From Verticillium longisporum (taxonomy: Eukaryota > Ascomycota > Sordariomycetes > Glomerellales > Plectosphaerellaceae), in contig JAETXT010000009.1 in the NCBI GenBank assembly GCA_019188255.1, forward strand, positions 3,038,001 to 3,102,000: DNA of 64,000 bases, in the 5' to 3' direction. Shown here in pieces: positions 1 to 10,418 of this stretch. The position numbers were made by a program, and so were the translations under genes. Position 1 is the stretch's first letter, and the number at the start of each line of letters is the position of its first letter. The notes below the pieces were generated by a model. It was not told the DNA's origin and searched no databases. It worked only from the letters and a program-made list of their open reading frames with translations.

Positions 1-1083
1 TCCACGGCAAAGGCAGCCAGTCTCGACAGCGGGCCCATGCCCGCCATGATCGGTTTCGACTCGAGAGCCTGCAGCATGGCATACGAGGGAGAAGTTGGCG
101 CCCAATGGATTTGGGGGCCAACATCCTGGATATCGTTATTGATGGCAGCCAGAAAGTCGCCGTTCTCGAACCCCTCCTCGGCAACCATCGCCTGCACGGC
201 AAGTGGCAGAAGCGCATCGTAGTTGATCAGGCTCCTGTGGGTTTCCGACAAGAGTGGGAACGCGTAGTTCAGCGCTAGAACAATTGAACCTGTGGCCATC
301 GGCCCTTCAATTGTCGCCGTCTCCATTGCCAGGTTCGCCGCAGTGACTACAGCCTGCTCAAGTGTGCTGCGCAAGCCATTCGACAAGGACCGCCGGCCAT
401 TGCCTTCCATGCCCATGAGCACACCAGTCAGGACCAGGAGATGCTGCCATCTGTGCGAGCGGTCATCAGCACCCTTTGCGACGGCCCTCGCCCACACCTC
501 GGACGTGAGTCCGCCGCTCTGTCTCTGGCCCTGATGCGTGGTGGGGTCGAGCTCGTGGTCGCGAACGCGGAGGGCCGCGGTATTGTAGATGCTGATGATG
601 CGGAGGCTCGTCCGGAGTCCATCCCGTCGGTGCCATATCGCGGGTGCGATGAGGAGTTGCGATGTGAGAACGCCGAGGTTCAGCGGATTGGAGAGCGTGG
701 TGAGGAGGTTTGTAGTCGATCCGACTATCTGATTCGTCTTGTGGTCGTCGTGAACGTTCCGGTACAGTTGCAACACTGTGTTGAGGAGGCGGTCTGCCGG
801 CATGTTGGGCTCGCGCAGTACGATATTCGGCGCAGTGTACTTGTTCGGTTCCTGGGCGAGGGGGATGCGTCTTTGGAGATGGAGGATGGTAGTCGCCAAC
901 TCCTTGGACCACAAGTGACGTTCTCTGGGCGAGCCGTCCGTACCGAGGCAGGTGATGGAGCCTAACGCAACCCCCTAAGCTTGCCGAATGACACCCCAGG
1001 TGTCGCTTTCGTTCGGCCCACCCCTCCTCCCACGTCCACCTTACCGCACCCGCCACCCGCCACCCGCCATCTCGCGACAGCAT
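1..1083 (-). CDS. Unknown conserved-looking helical protein (3' part outside window)
   Basis: The reading frame is open from the window edge up to 974 and joins a short first exon at 1083-1045 (MLSRDGGWRVAGA) through a GTAAGG...CTTAG intron at 1044-975. About 337 residues are visible and the C-terminus is cut off by the window. The sequence is rich in Leu, Ala, Asn and Thr (for example TTNLLTTLSNPLNLGVLTSQ) and looks like an all-helical, repeat-type fold. I see no catalytic motif or membrane segment and do not recognise the family. The Arg-rich N-terminus could be a mitochondrial presequence, but that is inference. It is divergently transcribed from the TMEM170-like gene, with only 113 bp between start codons, so the two probably share a promoter. 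The first exon is the least certain part. Confidence 0.6.
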
Positions 1084-1196
1084 TGTCCTTCGAGCATCCT
1101 TTTGTCTATCGCGAACCTCGCAGCTCAGCATGCCATGAACAATCTCGTCGCTCACCAAAGTCTCGACCAAAGCAGGAGCGCCATACTGCCGCCATA

Positions 1197-1693
1197 ATGT
1201 CGCTTCGCGCGGAGAATTACCCGCCGGACAACTATCAAACCCCCCCGTTTCCGTCCATCTCCTTCCAATTGAAGGACCTGACGAAGGACCATCGCTGGAG
1301 TCTGTATTACATCGGCGACATTTGGCGCTTCACCGTGCTATGGACTCTGATCATCTACGCGGTTGTGCATCTCGCTTCTGCCTTTATCGCCTTGGCCATG
1401 CAGGGCGGAAAGAAGCGCTCGCTCATGTACCTCTGGGTAGCTCCCATTGTCTACGTCGCCGCAGCGCTGGTCCAAGGCCTCCTGGCTGGAAGTGTAGTGG
1501 GATTGGTGTATGTTGAGCATCATCTACTGCCTGACGTGGTCTTCCTTTTTACTGACTGGCGACGACTCGCAGGCTTGGGGCTGTGTACAATGCCGGCTAC
1601 TTCTCCATGTCGACCTGGGTCCCTGTCCTCTGGGGTGCCATCAACGTCCTCGTCCTCATCGTCTCCTCCTTCTCCATTCAAGGCGGCTTGTGA
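1197..1693 (+). CDS. TMEM170-family integral membrane protein
   Basis: Two exons, 1197-1507 and 1573-1693, are joined across a GTATGT...CGCAG intron and give 143 residues. The N-terminus (SLRAENYPPDNYQTPPFP) is soluble, followed by three hydrophobic helices: around WRFTVLWTLIIYAVVHLASA, then LWVAPIVYVAAALVQGLLAG, then VPVLWGAINVLVLIVSSFSI at the C-terminus. Size, helix layout and the aromatic-rich first helix fit the TMEM170 family, whose animal members act in ER sheet and nuclear envelope shaping. A role in this fungus is inference. The intron shifts the frame, so unspliced RNA would give a different C-terminus. The stop lies 6 bp from the stop of the converging acetyltransferase gene. Confidence 0.8.
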
Positions 1694-1699
1694 AGATTT

Positions 1700-2506
1700 C
1701 TACGAAGCATAGTTGATATTCGTCGATGTGGCAGGGATCGTTTCGGCGGGCACCGATACCTCAACCTTTTTGATGACGCGCGCTGGGTTTCCCGCAACGA
1801 CAACGTGATCCGGAACGTCCTTGGTCACGACACTGCCAGCACCGACCGTTACACCCCGGCCAATGGTCACACCCGGCAGTACAATGCAGTTGCCGCCGAA
1901 CCAGCAGTCGTCGCCGATGGTGATGGGCTTGCCGCTCTCGGGACCCTGCGTGCCGTTGCGGAGGGTCGGGTCCAGCGGATGGGTTCCGCTGAAGAAAGAG
2001 CAGTTGGGCCCGATGAGCGTGCGCGAGCCGATGGAGATGAGGCAGGTGTCTATCCAGGTGCTGTTCACGTTGACATAAACGTTGCGCCCAAGCCTAGGAG
2101 CAAGCGTGAGCAGTAAGCCAAGGGGATAACGGGGAGAGACAGCCTCACTTGACATTGCGGCCGTAATCCATCCGAATAGGAGAGTCGATCCAGGGCCAGT
2201 CCTGGAGGAGCATGTCATCTTCTTCCTGGCTCATGGCTTGCGGAGGAAGAGGTGTCTCGTCACAGTTGAGGCTGTCACGTCGTCAGCGCCTAATATCGAG
2301 CCACAAGGCGAACCTGGGGGATGGTGGTACTCTTTCCACAGCTCAACGAGCTCCCTGCGGCTCACATCACCAGCCGCGTTCAGTCTCCGGTACGCCTTGC
2401 GGCACCGTTGGCGATCGGCGATGAGATCAGGCGAGAAGGCATAGTAGAGCTCGCCATTTGCCATGCGACGCCTGTTTTCCTCTCGGTCGATTGTGCGGAT
2501 ATCCAT
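1700..2506 (-). CDS. Maltose/galactoside-type sugar O-acetyltransferase
   Basis: Three exons (2506-2331, 2271-2149, 2093-1700) give about 230 residues. The N-terminal Mac domain includes MANGELYYAFSPDLIADRQR. The C-terminal half is a left-handed beta helix of hexapeptide repeats with the family signatures WIDTCLISIGSRTLIGPN, GTHPLDPTLRNG, DDCWFGGNCIVLPGVTIG and GAGSVVTKDVPDHVVVAGNP. The histidine in the THPLD loop is the expected catalytic base. The family transfers acetyl from acetyl-CoA to a sugar hydroxyl; the fungal substrate is unknown. The start at 2506 was chosen because the Mac domain normally begins about there, although the frame is open upstream. The first intron has an unusual GTACCA donor. 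Confidence 0.88.
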
Positions 2507-3340
2507 GTTGGGGGGTCGGGATTCACGATACCGCAGATCAATACACTTTTTTTTTGTTGGTACAAATTGTCGCTTCGAAATTTGTCTTGGCAAGATATTA
2601 TGCGGCGAGTCCTTCCGTCTTGAGGTAAACACAACGAGAAGCTAGGGTAACGGTGCCTTGCTGTGAGATTGTCGTTGGAAGATCAGTAGCGGAAAACAAG
2701 AGGGGCTCCAAGCTGCAGTCTGTTTCTGGGACTCTACAATTACGTCAGAGCCTCCCGAGACACGCCCTGACGCCCTGGGTTCTAGGGAACGCTGCTGTAT
2801 TTCTAACCCCACAGCGCCCTGAAGCCCCTGAACGGCCCGTGCCCCGCGGTGCAGCCCCTCGCTGGTTGAGCCACGCTGTCGGTGAACCCCTGACTGACCT
2901 TCAGCACACCTCGGTGAAGACTCTGATGTGTGTCAAGTGAAACCTCGCCATCACCAGTCATCTCGATTCGCCATCACCCACTCGGCATGAGCGCTTGTTG
3001 TTGGGGAATGGCTTGATGATTGAATCACTTTCTCTATACCTAGCGTTGATAACGAAAAGTCGGTTGGCGCTTCCTTCTCATTGTCCACAGCGCAACGCAA
3101 CGGAACGGTAGACCATTGTTCTTGAGAACAATTGCCACGCCAGCGCGGGGCGCAACATTTACGATGGCCGGCTTTGAGCATCTGTAAGTGGGAACATGTT
3201 CATAACCAGACACCTTATCATGGGAAGCTTTCCTGGTTTTCGCCGCTTCCAATCGTTGTCTGCCACTGCTGCTCTACCTCTCCATTCCCACCTCACACCA
3301 CATCACGTATTTCCCTCCACCTGCCACCACTTGCACCATC
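2507..3340. other. Intergenic, shared upstream region of acetyltransferase and STE14
   Basis: This is the divergent promoter region between the acetyltransferase (minus) and the methyltransferase (plus). It holds a T-run at about 2549 and GC-rich stretches around 2760-2900, but no coding pattern. The short open frames here have poor composition and no family signature. Confidence 0.6.
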
Positions 3341-4243
3341 ATGCCCGTCCGCAGTACAGTCAACGCATGCACCAAGCCCTTCATGTCACCCGACAGCATC
3401 ACCTACCTAGGCCTCACCCACAGCGGGGCCTACACCCGTCCGACCGCGGCCAAGACTGACACCCAACCCAGCGGCTCGCCCTCGTCCTCGGCCTCCTCAG
3501 ACGACCTGTCCACCGGCCCCACGGGCGCCGAGTACTTCCCGCACCGCCCCAAGTCCCTCGCGGGCATCGCCCTGCGCGCCTTTCTCCTCGGCGCAGCGCT
3601 GTCCGTGTCGGCGCTCGGCGCCGTCGTGCTGCCAGCCCCCTACTGGCGCCTCCCCTTCTTCACAGCCGCCCTCTCGCTCTTCCACTTTCTCGAGTTCTGG
3701 ACGACGGCCCCCTACAACACGCCCGAGGCCGACGTCAAGGCCTTCCTCCTGACCGCCAACTGGCCCGCCTACGCCATCGCCCACGCCGTCGCCGTCGCCG
3801 AGTGCGCCCTGACCTCCCTCCTGCTGCCGCCGCCGCACGCCTGGGCCCCCGCGGCGCTGCCGGCCCTGCCGCGCACGGCGCTGCTCGCCGCCGGCTTCGC
3901 CCTCGTGGCCGTGGGCCAGGTCGTGCGCACGGCGGCCATGATCACGGCGGGCCGCAGCTTCAACCACACGGTGCAGCACCGCCGCGCCGCGTCGCACGCC
4001 CTCGTCACGTCCGGCGTCTACGCCTGGTTCCGCCACCCGAGCTACTTTGGCTTCTTCTGGTGGGCCGTCGGCACGCAGCTCGTGCTCGGCAACGTCCTGT
4101 CGCTCGCCGGCTACGCGTTTGTCCTGTGGAAGTTCTTCTCCGGACGCATCCGCCACGAGGAGGAGCTGCTTGTTCGCTTCTTTGGGAGGGAGTATGAGGA
4201 GTACCGGCGCAGGGTCGGCACCAGGATGCCGTTCTGCGGGTGA
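3341..4243 (+). CDS. STE14: Protein-S-isoprenylcysteine O-methyltransferase (Ste14/ICMT)
   Basis: A single exon encodes 300 residues. It methylates the C-terminal prenylcysteine of CaaX proteins (a-factor-like pheromone, Ras, Rho) at the ER, using S-adenosylmethionine. Signatures visible are FHFLEFWTTAPYN after the second hydrophobic segment, the GRSFNHTVQ stretch, the conserved RHPSYFGFFWWAVGTQ region that binds the methyl donor, and the C-terminal EEELLVRFFGREYEEYRRRV followed by GTRMPF. Several membrane helices lie between residues 75 and 260. The N-terminal 70 residues are Ser/Pro-rich and variable. Third positions are strongly GC-biased compared with its neighbours. An earlier in-frame ATG is absent, so the start at 3341 is favoured. 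Confidence 0.93.
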   Translation: MPVRSTVNACTKPFMSPDSITYLGLTHSGAYTRPTAAKTDTQPSGSPSSSASSDDLSTGPTGAEYFPHRPKSLAGIALRAFLLGAALSVSALGAVVLPAPYWRLPFFTAALSLFHFLEFWTTAPYNTPEADVKAFLLTANWPAYAIAHAVAVAECALTSLLLPPPHAWAPAALPALPRTALLAAGFALVAVGQVVRTAAMITAGRSFNHTVQHRRAASHALVTSGVYAWFRHPSYFGFFWWAVGTQLVLGNVLSLAGYAFVLWKFFSGRIRHEEELLVRFFGREYEEYRRRVGTRMPFCG

Positions 4244-4497
4244 GGGGAAGTCTTTTTTTTGCTCGTTTTGTCTGAAGGCGGATGTATGAAGGCTGATAAA
4301 TGAAGGCTGATGTATCTGCGGGACGTTTGCAGAGCGTTACATAGAGTAAATGGAGGGTGGCGGGCGTAGGCCAGTAGGTGGCATGTGTGAATAGATTGGA
4401 ACGAGGAACATGGTCAATCCACTTCTGGGCAAGCAAACGCCTGCTTTTGTCTATTCAAATCTACATATTGGTCGCGATCGTCGAGTCTCCTCATTAT

Positions 4498-6280
4498 TCA
4501 CAATGTCCCCGGCGTCGTGCGCGCCATCTGCCGCGACACGCTCCCGTACTTGGCCTGCCACGCGTAAAAGTACATGAGTGCTGCAAACGGCTGGCCCAGG
4601 ATGGTGAAGGATATCCAAAAGATGCAGTTGCCAATCATGCGGCCCGTTGGCGTCTTCATCTTCTCGAGCGGTGTCGTGATGGCGATGAGCGGCAGCTGCA
4701 GCAGCATGCCGAGAAATGCGACACCTAGCCCTGTTAGCATGGGTTTGTTTCCCCAGAGCCCATGACAACCCAGACGTACCAATAATGTTGTGGGTCGGTA
4801 CGCCGACGAGCACCTCGTGCAGCACGGCCGAGAGGAAAAAGACGGCGACGCTCGCGACAAAGGGGCTCCACCCGCGCCCGACCATGGGCGAGTAGACGTG
4901 GCGTCGGAAGTACTGCGAGACGGGCTTGTTCCACGTGCGCCAGTAGGTGCCGAGGCTGGGGCTGTTCCACCAGTCGTCGTAGAAAGACCTGTCACCGAAG
5001 CGCATGACCTCGGCGAGGGCGTTGAGGAACGACTGGAACAGGGCAAAGAAGCCGGCGAGCCAGATGACGAGGGAAATGGTCGACAGCTTCATGGGGCGCT
5101 CCATAATGTTGGTGATGTCAAGAGAGGCAATCTTGTCGAGCGAGTTGAGAAGAACGGGCGCAGCATACTGCGCGCTTGCGAACCAGATGAAGACGCTCAG
5201 ACAAAAGACCTCGCCCAAGCGTTTGGCGACGAAGATCCACCGAATCTTGTCGGTGCGTGGGTAGGCGGGTTGGTAGACGAGGGTGGGCGCCCACCAGAAG
5301 TACACGAGGTTGCTCATCGTGATGTTCTCGGGGTAAGGGCACTTTTGGTAGATCTCGGGCATGGCGTCGAGCTCACCCTTGACGGGATGGAGGTAGGCGT
5401 GACGGAGGTCGCGGTTGGTGAATGCGTACGAGGACGTCTTGAGCCAGACAATGACGGCATGGAGCTCGGTCAGAGTGCCGATCAGGGGTGGTAAATGTTG
5501 AAATACACAACGAGCGTCGTGACCGCCAGGGCGAGCGTGATGTTGAGAGCGTGCGCCCAGGCGACGATCTTCCATGTCGACTTGAACCTGGCGCTCTGGT
5601 CATGGGTCGGACTCGCACTGCCGTCTTTGGTCTTGACGCGAGACCCGCGCGCTTGGTGTGCGGCAACGAGTTCGATGAGATAGGCGGCGAAGAGATGGCA
5701 TGGGATGAGAAAGTAGAGGCCCAAGCCAAGAAGGATGTCAGACCTGCGAAAGTCATGGCAGTGGAGACATATCAAGACGCCATACTGAGAAAGATGTTAG
5801 ATCGAGGCAGTCAAGACTCAAGAGTACCCATTGACGGCGGAGAAACGGTACCTTTTGCAGGTTTTCAATCATCAAACGTAGGTTTCCCACAACTGGACAT
5901 GAAGCGTCAGCATGTCAATCTCTCACATGAGTGGCCCTGACGTGGGAAAACGGATGGAATATGGGGGCGAGTCATACCCAGCACGATGACCATGAGGTTC
6001 CTGAACCCAAGGAAACTAGGAGCGGCAGTGGAGTCGTGGCTCAATGTTGAGGGCCGTAGCTGAGAGTGCACGGCGACGACATGTCGATACTTTTTCTGGA
6101 GTGCCTTTCTCAACTCATCCGTGGTGGCCTTGGTGACGTCGGCTGGGGTCTCGGATGTGGTGCCGTTGCTTTTTGATTCTGGAGAGGGACGGGTCGGCGG
6201 GTGGGCTGAGGGGCAGCCGGGCTGTCGCTGTCCAGGCTGGTGACGGTTGCCGAATTCATGACGGGCGAGTTCAATCCCAT
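4498..6280 (-). CDS. Diacylglycerol/sterol O-acyltransferase (MBOAT, DGAT1/ARE type), frame broken
   Basis: Exons read as about 6280-5978, 5892-5852, 5784-4780 and 4730-4498. The protein makes triacylglycerol or steryl ester in the ER membrane from acyl-CoA. Signatures are LGFRNLMVIVL, the FYDDWWNS motif (FYxDWWN), TYWRTWNKPV and the catalytic histidine in SAVLHEVLVGVPTHNIIG, with multiple membrane helices. The frame is lost at a G4 run on the plus strand (5485-5488): NIYHP meets TGA, while LIGTLTELHAVIVWLK continues one base out of frame. One extra C on the coding strand restores it. A second shift lies near the N-terminus (about 6160-6250), where MNSATVTSLDSDSPAAPQPT and SKSNGTTSETPADVTKA are in different frames. 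The start is therefore uncertain (6280, 6259 or further upstream). Confidence 0.85.
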
Positions 6281-7830
6281 CAATTGAATGACGGCCTGAA
6301 ACGAATTGATCAAAGGCTAACGAGATTCTGTCAAACCTCGAAAGAGGCACAGAGAGGGAGCGAAAAAAAGGGCAAAACGATGAGGAACCAAGGACAACCA
6401 CCCTCAAAAAAAAAATAGGATGTCAGGCCAAGGGAGATCCAGGGACCTATATGGGCGGTTGAAGCCGAATCAGTGGCGGAGGAGGGGCGATAAGATAGGA
6501 ATGAGCAGGAAACAGGAAGCAGCAGGTGCGGCCGGCAATAATGCGACGACAGTAGTTGGGATGAATATGGTGGGATTGAGACAACCCAAAAGGCGAGAGA
6601 GCAAGCGAGAATTAAAAAGACGACGGTAGATCAAACACGAGCCGCCGAGGCATCCAACCGACTCTGTTCAGTCTTCGGGCTACCAACTGCCAGGTAAGGT
6701 AGGGCGAGGCAGCGCAAAGCATGGCATGGATGGTACAATGTAGGTAGGTAAGGTAGGTAAATATGTACCTCAGACGAGACCATACGCGGCGCGGCGCACG
6801 CCTTAGGGAGTGGCGGACGGGGCGGAGTTCCAATCAACCCCCTCCTCGGGAACCGTTGATGCACTTGATGCAGGAAAACACACCGGTTCAATGACACTTG
6901 GTTCCGAACCGACTTGGCGGGCTGTTATCAATCAAAACGACGTTGGCCATGAGCTTGAGCGTGTGCTGTCATGGAATGATGAGACTACGGGGGGGAAAGG
7001 GAGCTGCGATTGGAAGGGGAATGCAGGCAATTCCGTGGCTTGCAGGAGACCACTAGGAGAAATGGACAATCAATGGCCAGGCCGTACTGCCAGTCATCGG
7101 AAGGAAAGGAAAAAAAAAAAGAAAAAAGAGAAAAGATGCAAACCTGTCTTGCCTTGCACTCTGCATTCTGCACCCTGAGGTGCTGCATGCAGTCGACCTT
7201 GTTGGGAAATCCTGCGTCAATGTGTGCTGTATGCCCAGGTACTAAGCAAGCGTCAGTGCACATGTAGCTCCATCGTTCCAGCACCTTAGCGTCCCCAACT
7301 GCAGCAGCCCTCCTTGCCCTCCAGCGGCCTGCAGTGGGACGGCGACGACGACCCATCAGCTGCGGGTGACAGTGGAGGCCCTACAGCCGGAGCGGATAGC
7401 GCCCCAGTGCATGTCCAGGCCATCCACTCGGCCTTCCTGTGGGGAACGAGCTGCCTGGCCTGTGGGCAGCCTGTGGGCAGTGGCTGAACTTTGCTGTCAC
7501 ATGTGAAATCGCCTCGTTCTCTGACTGCAGGTAGGTGGAGCGAGCGCCTTAGGCCTCGAGGCCGAAGTTTTTCCTCGATAAGAAGGGGGAGCTACTTTAT
7601 CTCCATGTGACCCAGCACCATGGCCCGTGCCACGACGCGCTTCACTTCCTCTTGTCATTGGCGACGTGCCTGGGCCTTGTAGCCCAAAGAAGGGGCGCAT
7701 CTTCAAGAGCTTAGGATATTGTCCATCACCACATCTCATCACAGGCCGCCAGCTATCGACTCGCATCATCGTCAAAGTATCTCTTTCTATATCTGCCCCG
7801 AGACATACTATTTCTTCATGAGATAGCGTC
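6281..7830. other. Intergenic, divergent promoter of acyltransferase and PFS2
   Basis: Probable 5' leader of the acyltransferase, including a good minus-strand acceptor (TTCGTTTCAG) just before its possible start, and promoter of PFS2. It contains a GTAGGTAGGTA-type element at about 6741-6770 and an A-rich run near 7110-7135. No coding signal. Confidence 0.55.
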
Positions 7831-9891
7831 ATGGCGTATGAACCCCGTGGGGATTACTCCCGTCGAGGAGGTCCCGACGGTGATGATCTCCATCAGCCGA
7901 GAGCCGTGAGAGGCCGCCGTAGGTATCCCTCATGATGAAGAGTCTCACGACACCAGCTCACAAGGTCCAGGCCCCGTGACTGACTACGGCGCAACCGTCT
8001 CTCAGTGGATGCGCGACCGCAATCCCGGCACGGGCTTCTTTTCAAATGACGAGGCTGAGAAGCCCTCTGCCAGCTACATCTGCGACGTAAGAAATCGTCC
8101 ATCCGTTTCGCGACCCTGTCTCATACTTTCCAGTTCCACCCACCAGCAACCACGACGGGTGACCTGCATGATGCCCTGCCCGTGAAGCACCTTCATTCCT
8201 CTCTTAACAAGATTAAGCACCCCGTCAACGTCGTTCGATGGACGCCCGAGGGCCGTCGCCTGTTGACCGCCTCGAGCAGTGGCGAGTTCACTCTCTGGAA
8301 CGGCACAGGCTTCAACTTTGAGACCATTATGCAGGCGCACGATTCTGCCATTCGCACTCTCGCCTACTCGCACAACAACGACTGGCTCCTTTCGGCTGAC
8401 CACGACGGCATCGTCAAGTACTGGCAACCAAACTTTAACAATTTGCAGAGCATCACGGCGCACAACGATCCTATTCGAGACCTCGCTTTCGCGCCAAACG
8501 ACTCGAAATTCGTCACCGCGTGCGACGACTCGTCACTCAAGATTTTCGACTTTGCCGGCGGTGTTGAGGAATCTGTGCTCAAGGGCCACGGCTGGGACGC
8601 CAAGAGCTGCGACTGGCACCCCTACAAGGGTCTCCTCGTGTCTGGTTCCAAGGACCACCTGGTCAAGCTGTGGGACCCCAGGACAGGCCGCTGCCTGACG
8701 ACATTGCACGGCCACAAGAACACCATCACCATGACTCTTTTCGAGAAGGTCAAGGGCGACTGCCTCTCCACATCGGCTCGGGACCAGCTCGCCCGCGTCT
8801 ACGACCTGCGCATGATGCGCTATGTGTTTCTGCTCAAGGGACTTGAGAAGGACATCTCGACCCTGACCTGGCACCCCCAGCACGCCAACCTCCTCACAAC
8901 AGGCGGCCACGACGGCTCGCTCCACCACTACATCACCGATCAACCCAACACACCGCCTGGCCAGAATGCCGGCATCGCCCCCTACGACACAACAGACCCG
9001 TCCGGCACGACTGCCCAGACGATATACCCGTCGCACAAGGTTCCCTTTGCCCATGATTTTGCCATTTGGTCACTCGACTGGCATCCCCTTGGCCACATCC
9101 TCGCATCCGGCTCCAACGACAGGATTACCCGCTTCTGGTCCCGCTCCAGGCCAGGTGACACAGACGTCCTCCAGGACAGGTATCACATCGGTGAGGCCGC
9201 CGCCGAAGCACAGGGAACCTGGGACCGCCGCGGCATGCGTCGCCAGCGCCAGGAGGAAGAGGAGCAGGAGATGGAGGACGAAGCCGAGGGTCTCGTCGAC
9301 CAGAAGATGCCTCTCAAGCAGCCCGCCGTCCCAGGCTTCCCAAGCCTCCCCGGTCTGCCCGGTCTACCCGGCCTGCCCGGCCTCCCAGGTCTCGCAGGCC
9401 TGCCAGGCCTCCCGCAGCCCAACGGCACGCACCCTGTGCCACCGCCCCCCATGATCCCCGGCGTCGGCGGCGCTGCCCCGCCCCCTCTCCCCTTCCCCCT
9501 CCCCGGCCTCAACGGTGCACCGCCGCTCCCGCTTCCGGGCGGCATCGATCCCAGCAACCCGGCCGACCTCGCCAAGATTGCCGAGATGATCCAGAAGGCA
9601 GGCGGCACCCTGCCCCCTCCTCCACCAGGCGGTTTCCCGCCACCGCTGCCCGGCAGCCTGATCCCTCCGCCGGGCTTCGTGCCACCGCCGGGCATGCCGC
9701 ACGGCTTCCCGCCGCCGCCGCCGCCCGTGCCCGGTCTCGGCGGGCCCCCGCCTCTTCCCAACTTTGGGGCTCCCGGCGGCGGCAGCCTCGAGGACGAAGC
9801 TGCTCTCGCGCGGAGGCGGGCGCCGCTGCCCAGTCAGGAGGACAGCCTCAAGGCGGAGCAGCGGAGGGGGCACTACACGCGCGCGAGGTGA
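7831..9891 (+). CDS. PFS2: Polyadenylation factor subunit 2 (WD40, Pfs2/WDR33)
   Basis: Exons 7831-7918, 7971-8086 and 8134-9891 give 653 residues. Pfs2 is the WD40 scaffold of the cleavage and polyadenylation factor that helps recognise the poly(A) signal in the nucleus. The N-terminus carries [16 protein letters not shown] and the family block [20 protein letters not shown], followed by seven WD repeats up to about residue 400 (for example [45 protein letters not shown]). A charged Glu-rich linker follows, then a C-terminal tail of about 200 residues of LPGLPGLPG and PPPPP runs, low-complexity and collagen-like as in other filamentous fungi. Both introns have canonical borders and the frame is intact. 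Confidence 0.93.
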
Positions 9892-10319
9892 CCGGGGCGT
9901 TGACGCGCGCGGCAGTGGGGTGCCGTGGGAAAACATGTACAGTAGTCAGGTGGTCAGCCGTGCTGGATGAGTCCAGGGCGCGTAGGGCAAGGGAATTACG
10001 TAGAAAATCGGGTAGATACCCAATGGCGTTTTGGACGGCGACGCGCAGGACAGAACCGGGCCATGGAAGCTTTTTGTTCATTCATGTCGTGTTCCTTCGT
10101 TCGACGGTGGTGACCCGTCACAAGCATGGTGATGCAGTTTGATATAGTATGTCATGTTGCCCTTGGTTTCTATCTAGGGGGGTGAGGGGGCGGATGCTAA
10201 TGTATGGGGGGGAGCCCCTGTGATCGACCCATGCTCGCGCCGTGTTTCTACAAAAAAGGATGCGTACAATGCCATGAAGAAGATGATCTGGTGAAGGCCG
10301 TGAGGAGTCGTCCATGCCC

Positions 10320-10353
<34 letters not shown>

Positions 10354-10418
10354 GACAAGATCATATCGTACAAAACAAACAAACAAACAGTATCCAGCCG
10401 CCGCGCCTACAACCCCGC
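9892..10418. other. Convergent 3' intergenic region
   Basis: 3' ends of PFS2 and the converging nuclease gene. Apart from the CT repeat at 10321-10352 and a short AAAC repeat (about 10375-10388), I see nothing. Confidence 0.6.
10321..10352. repeat. (CT)n microsatellite
   Basis: An uninterrupted dinucleotide run of about 14 CT units, followed within 25 bp by four AAAC units. It lies about 65 bp beyond the stop of the minus-strand nuclease gene, so probably in its 3' UTR, as GA on the transcript. Confidence 0.9.

Noticed and set aside
466..1170. 234-codon minus-strand frame
   Set aside because: Arg/His/Pro-rich shadow of the unknown gene in a neighbouring frame.
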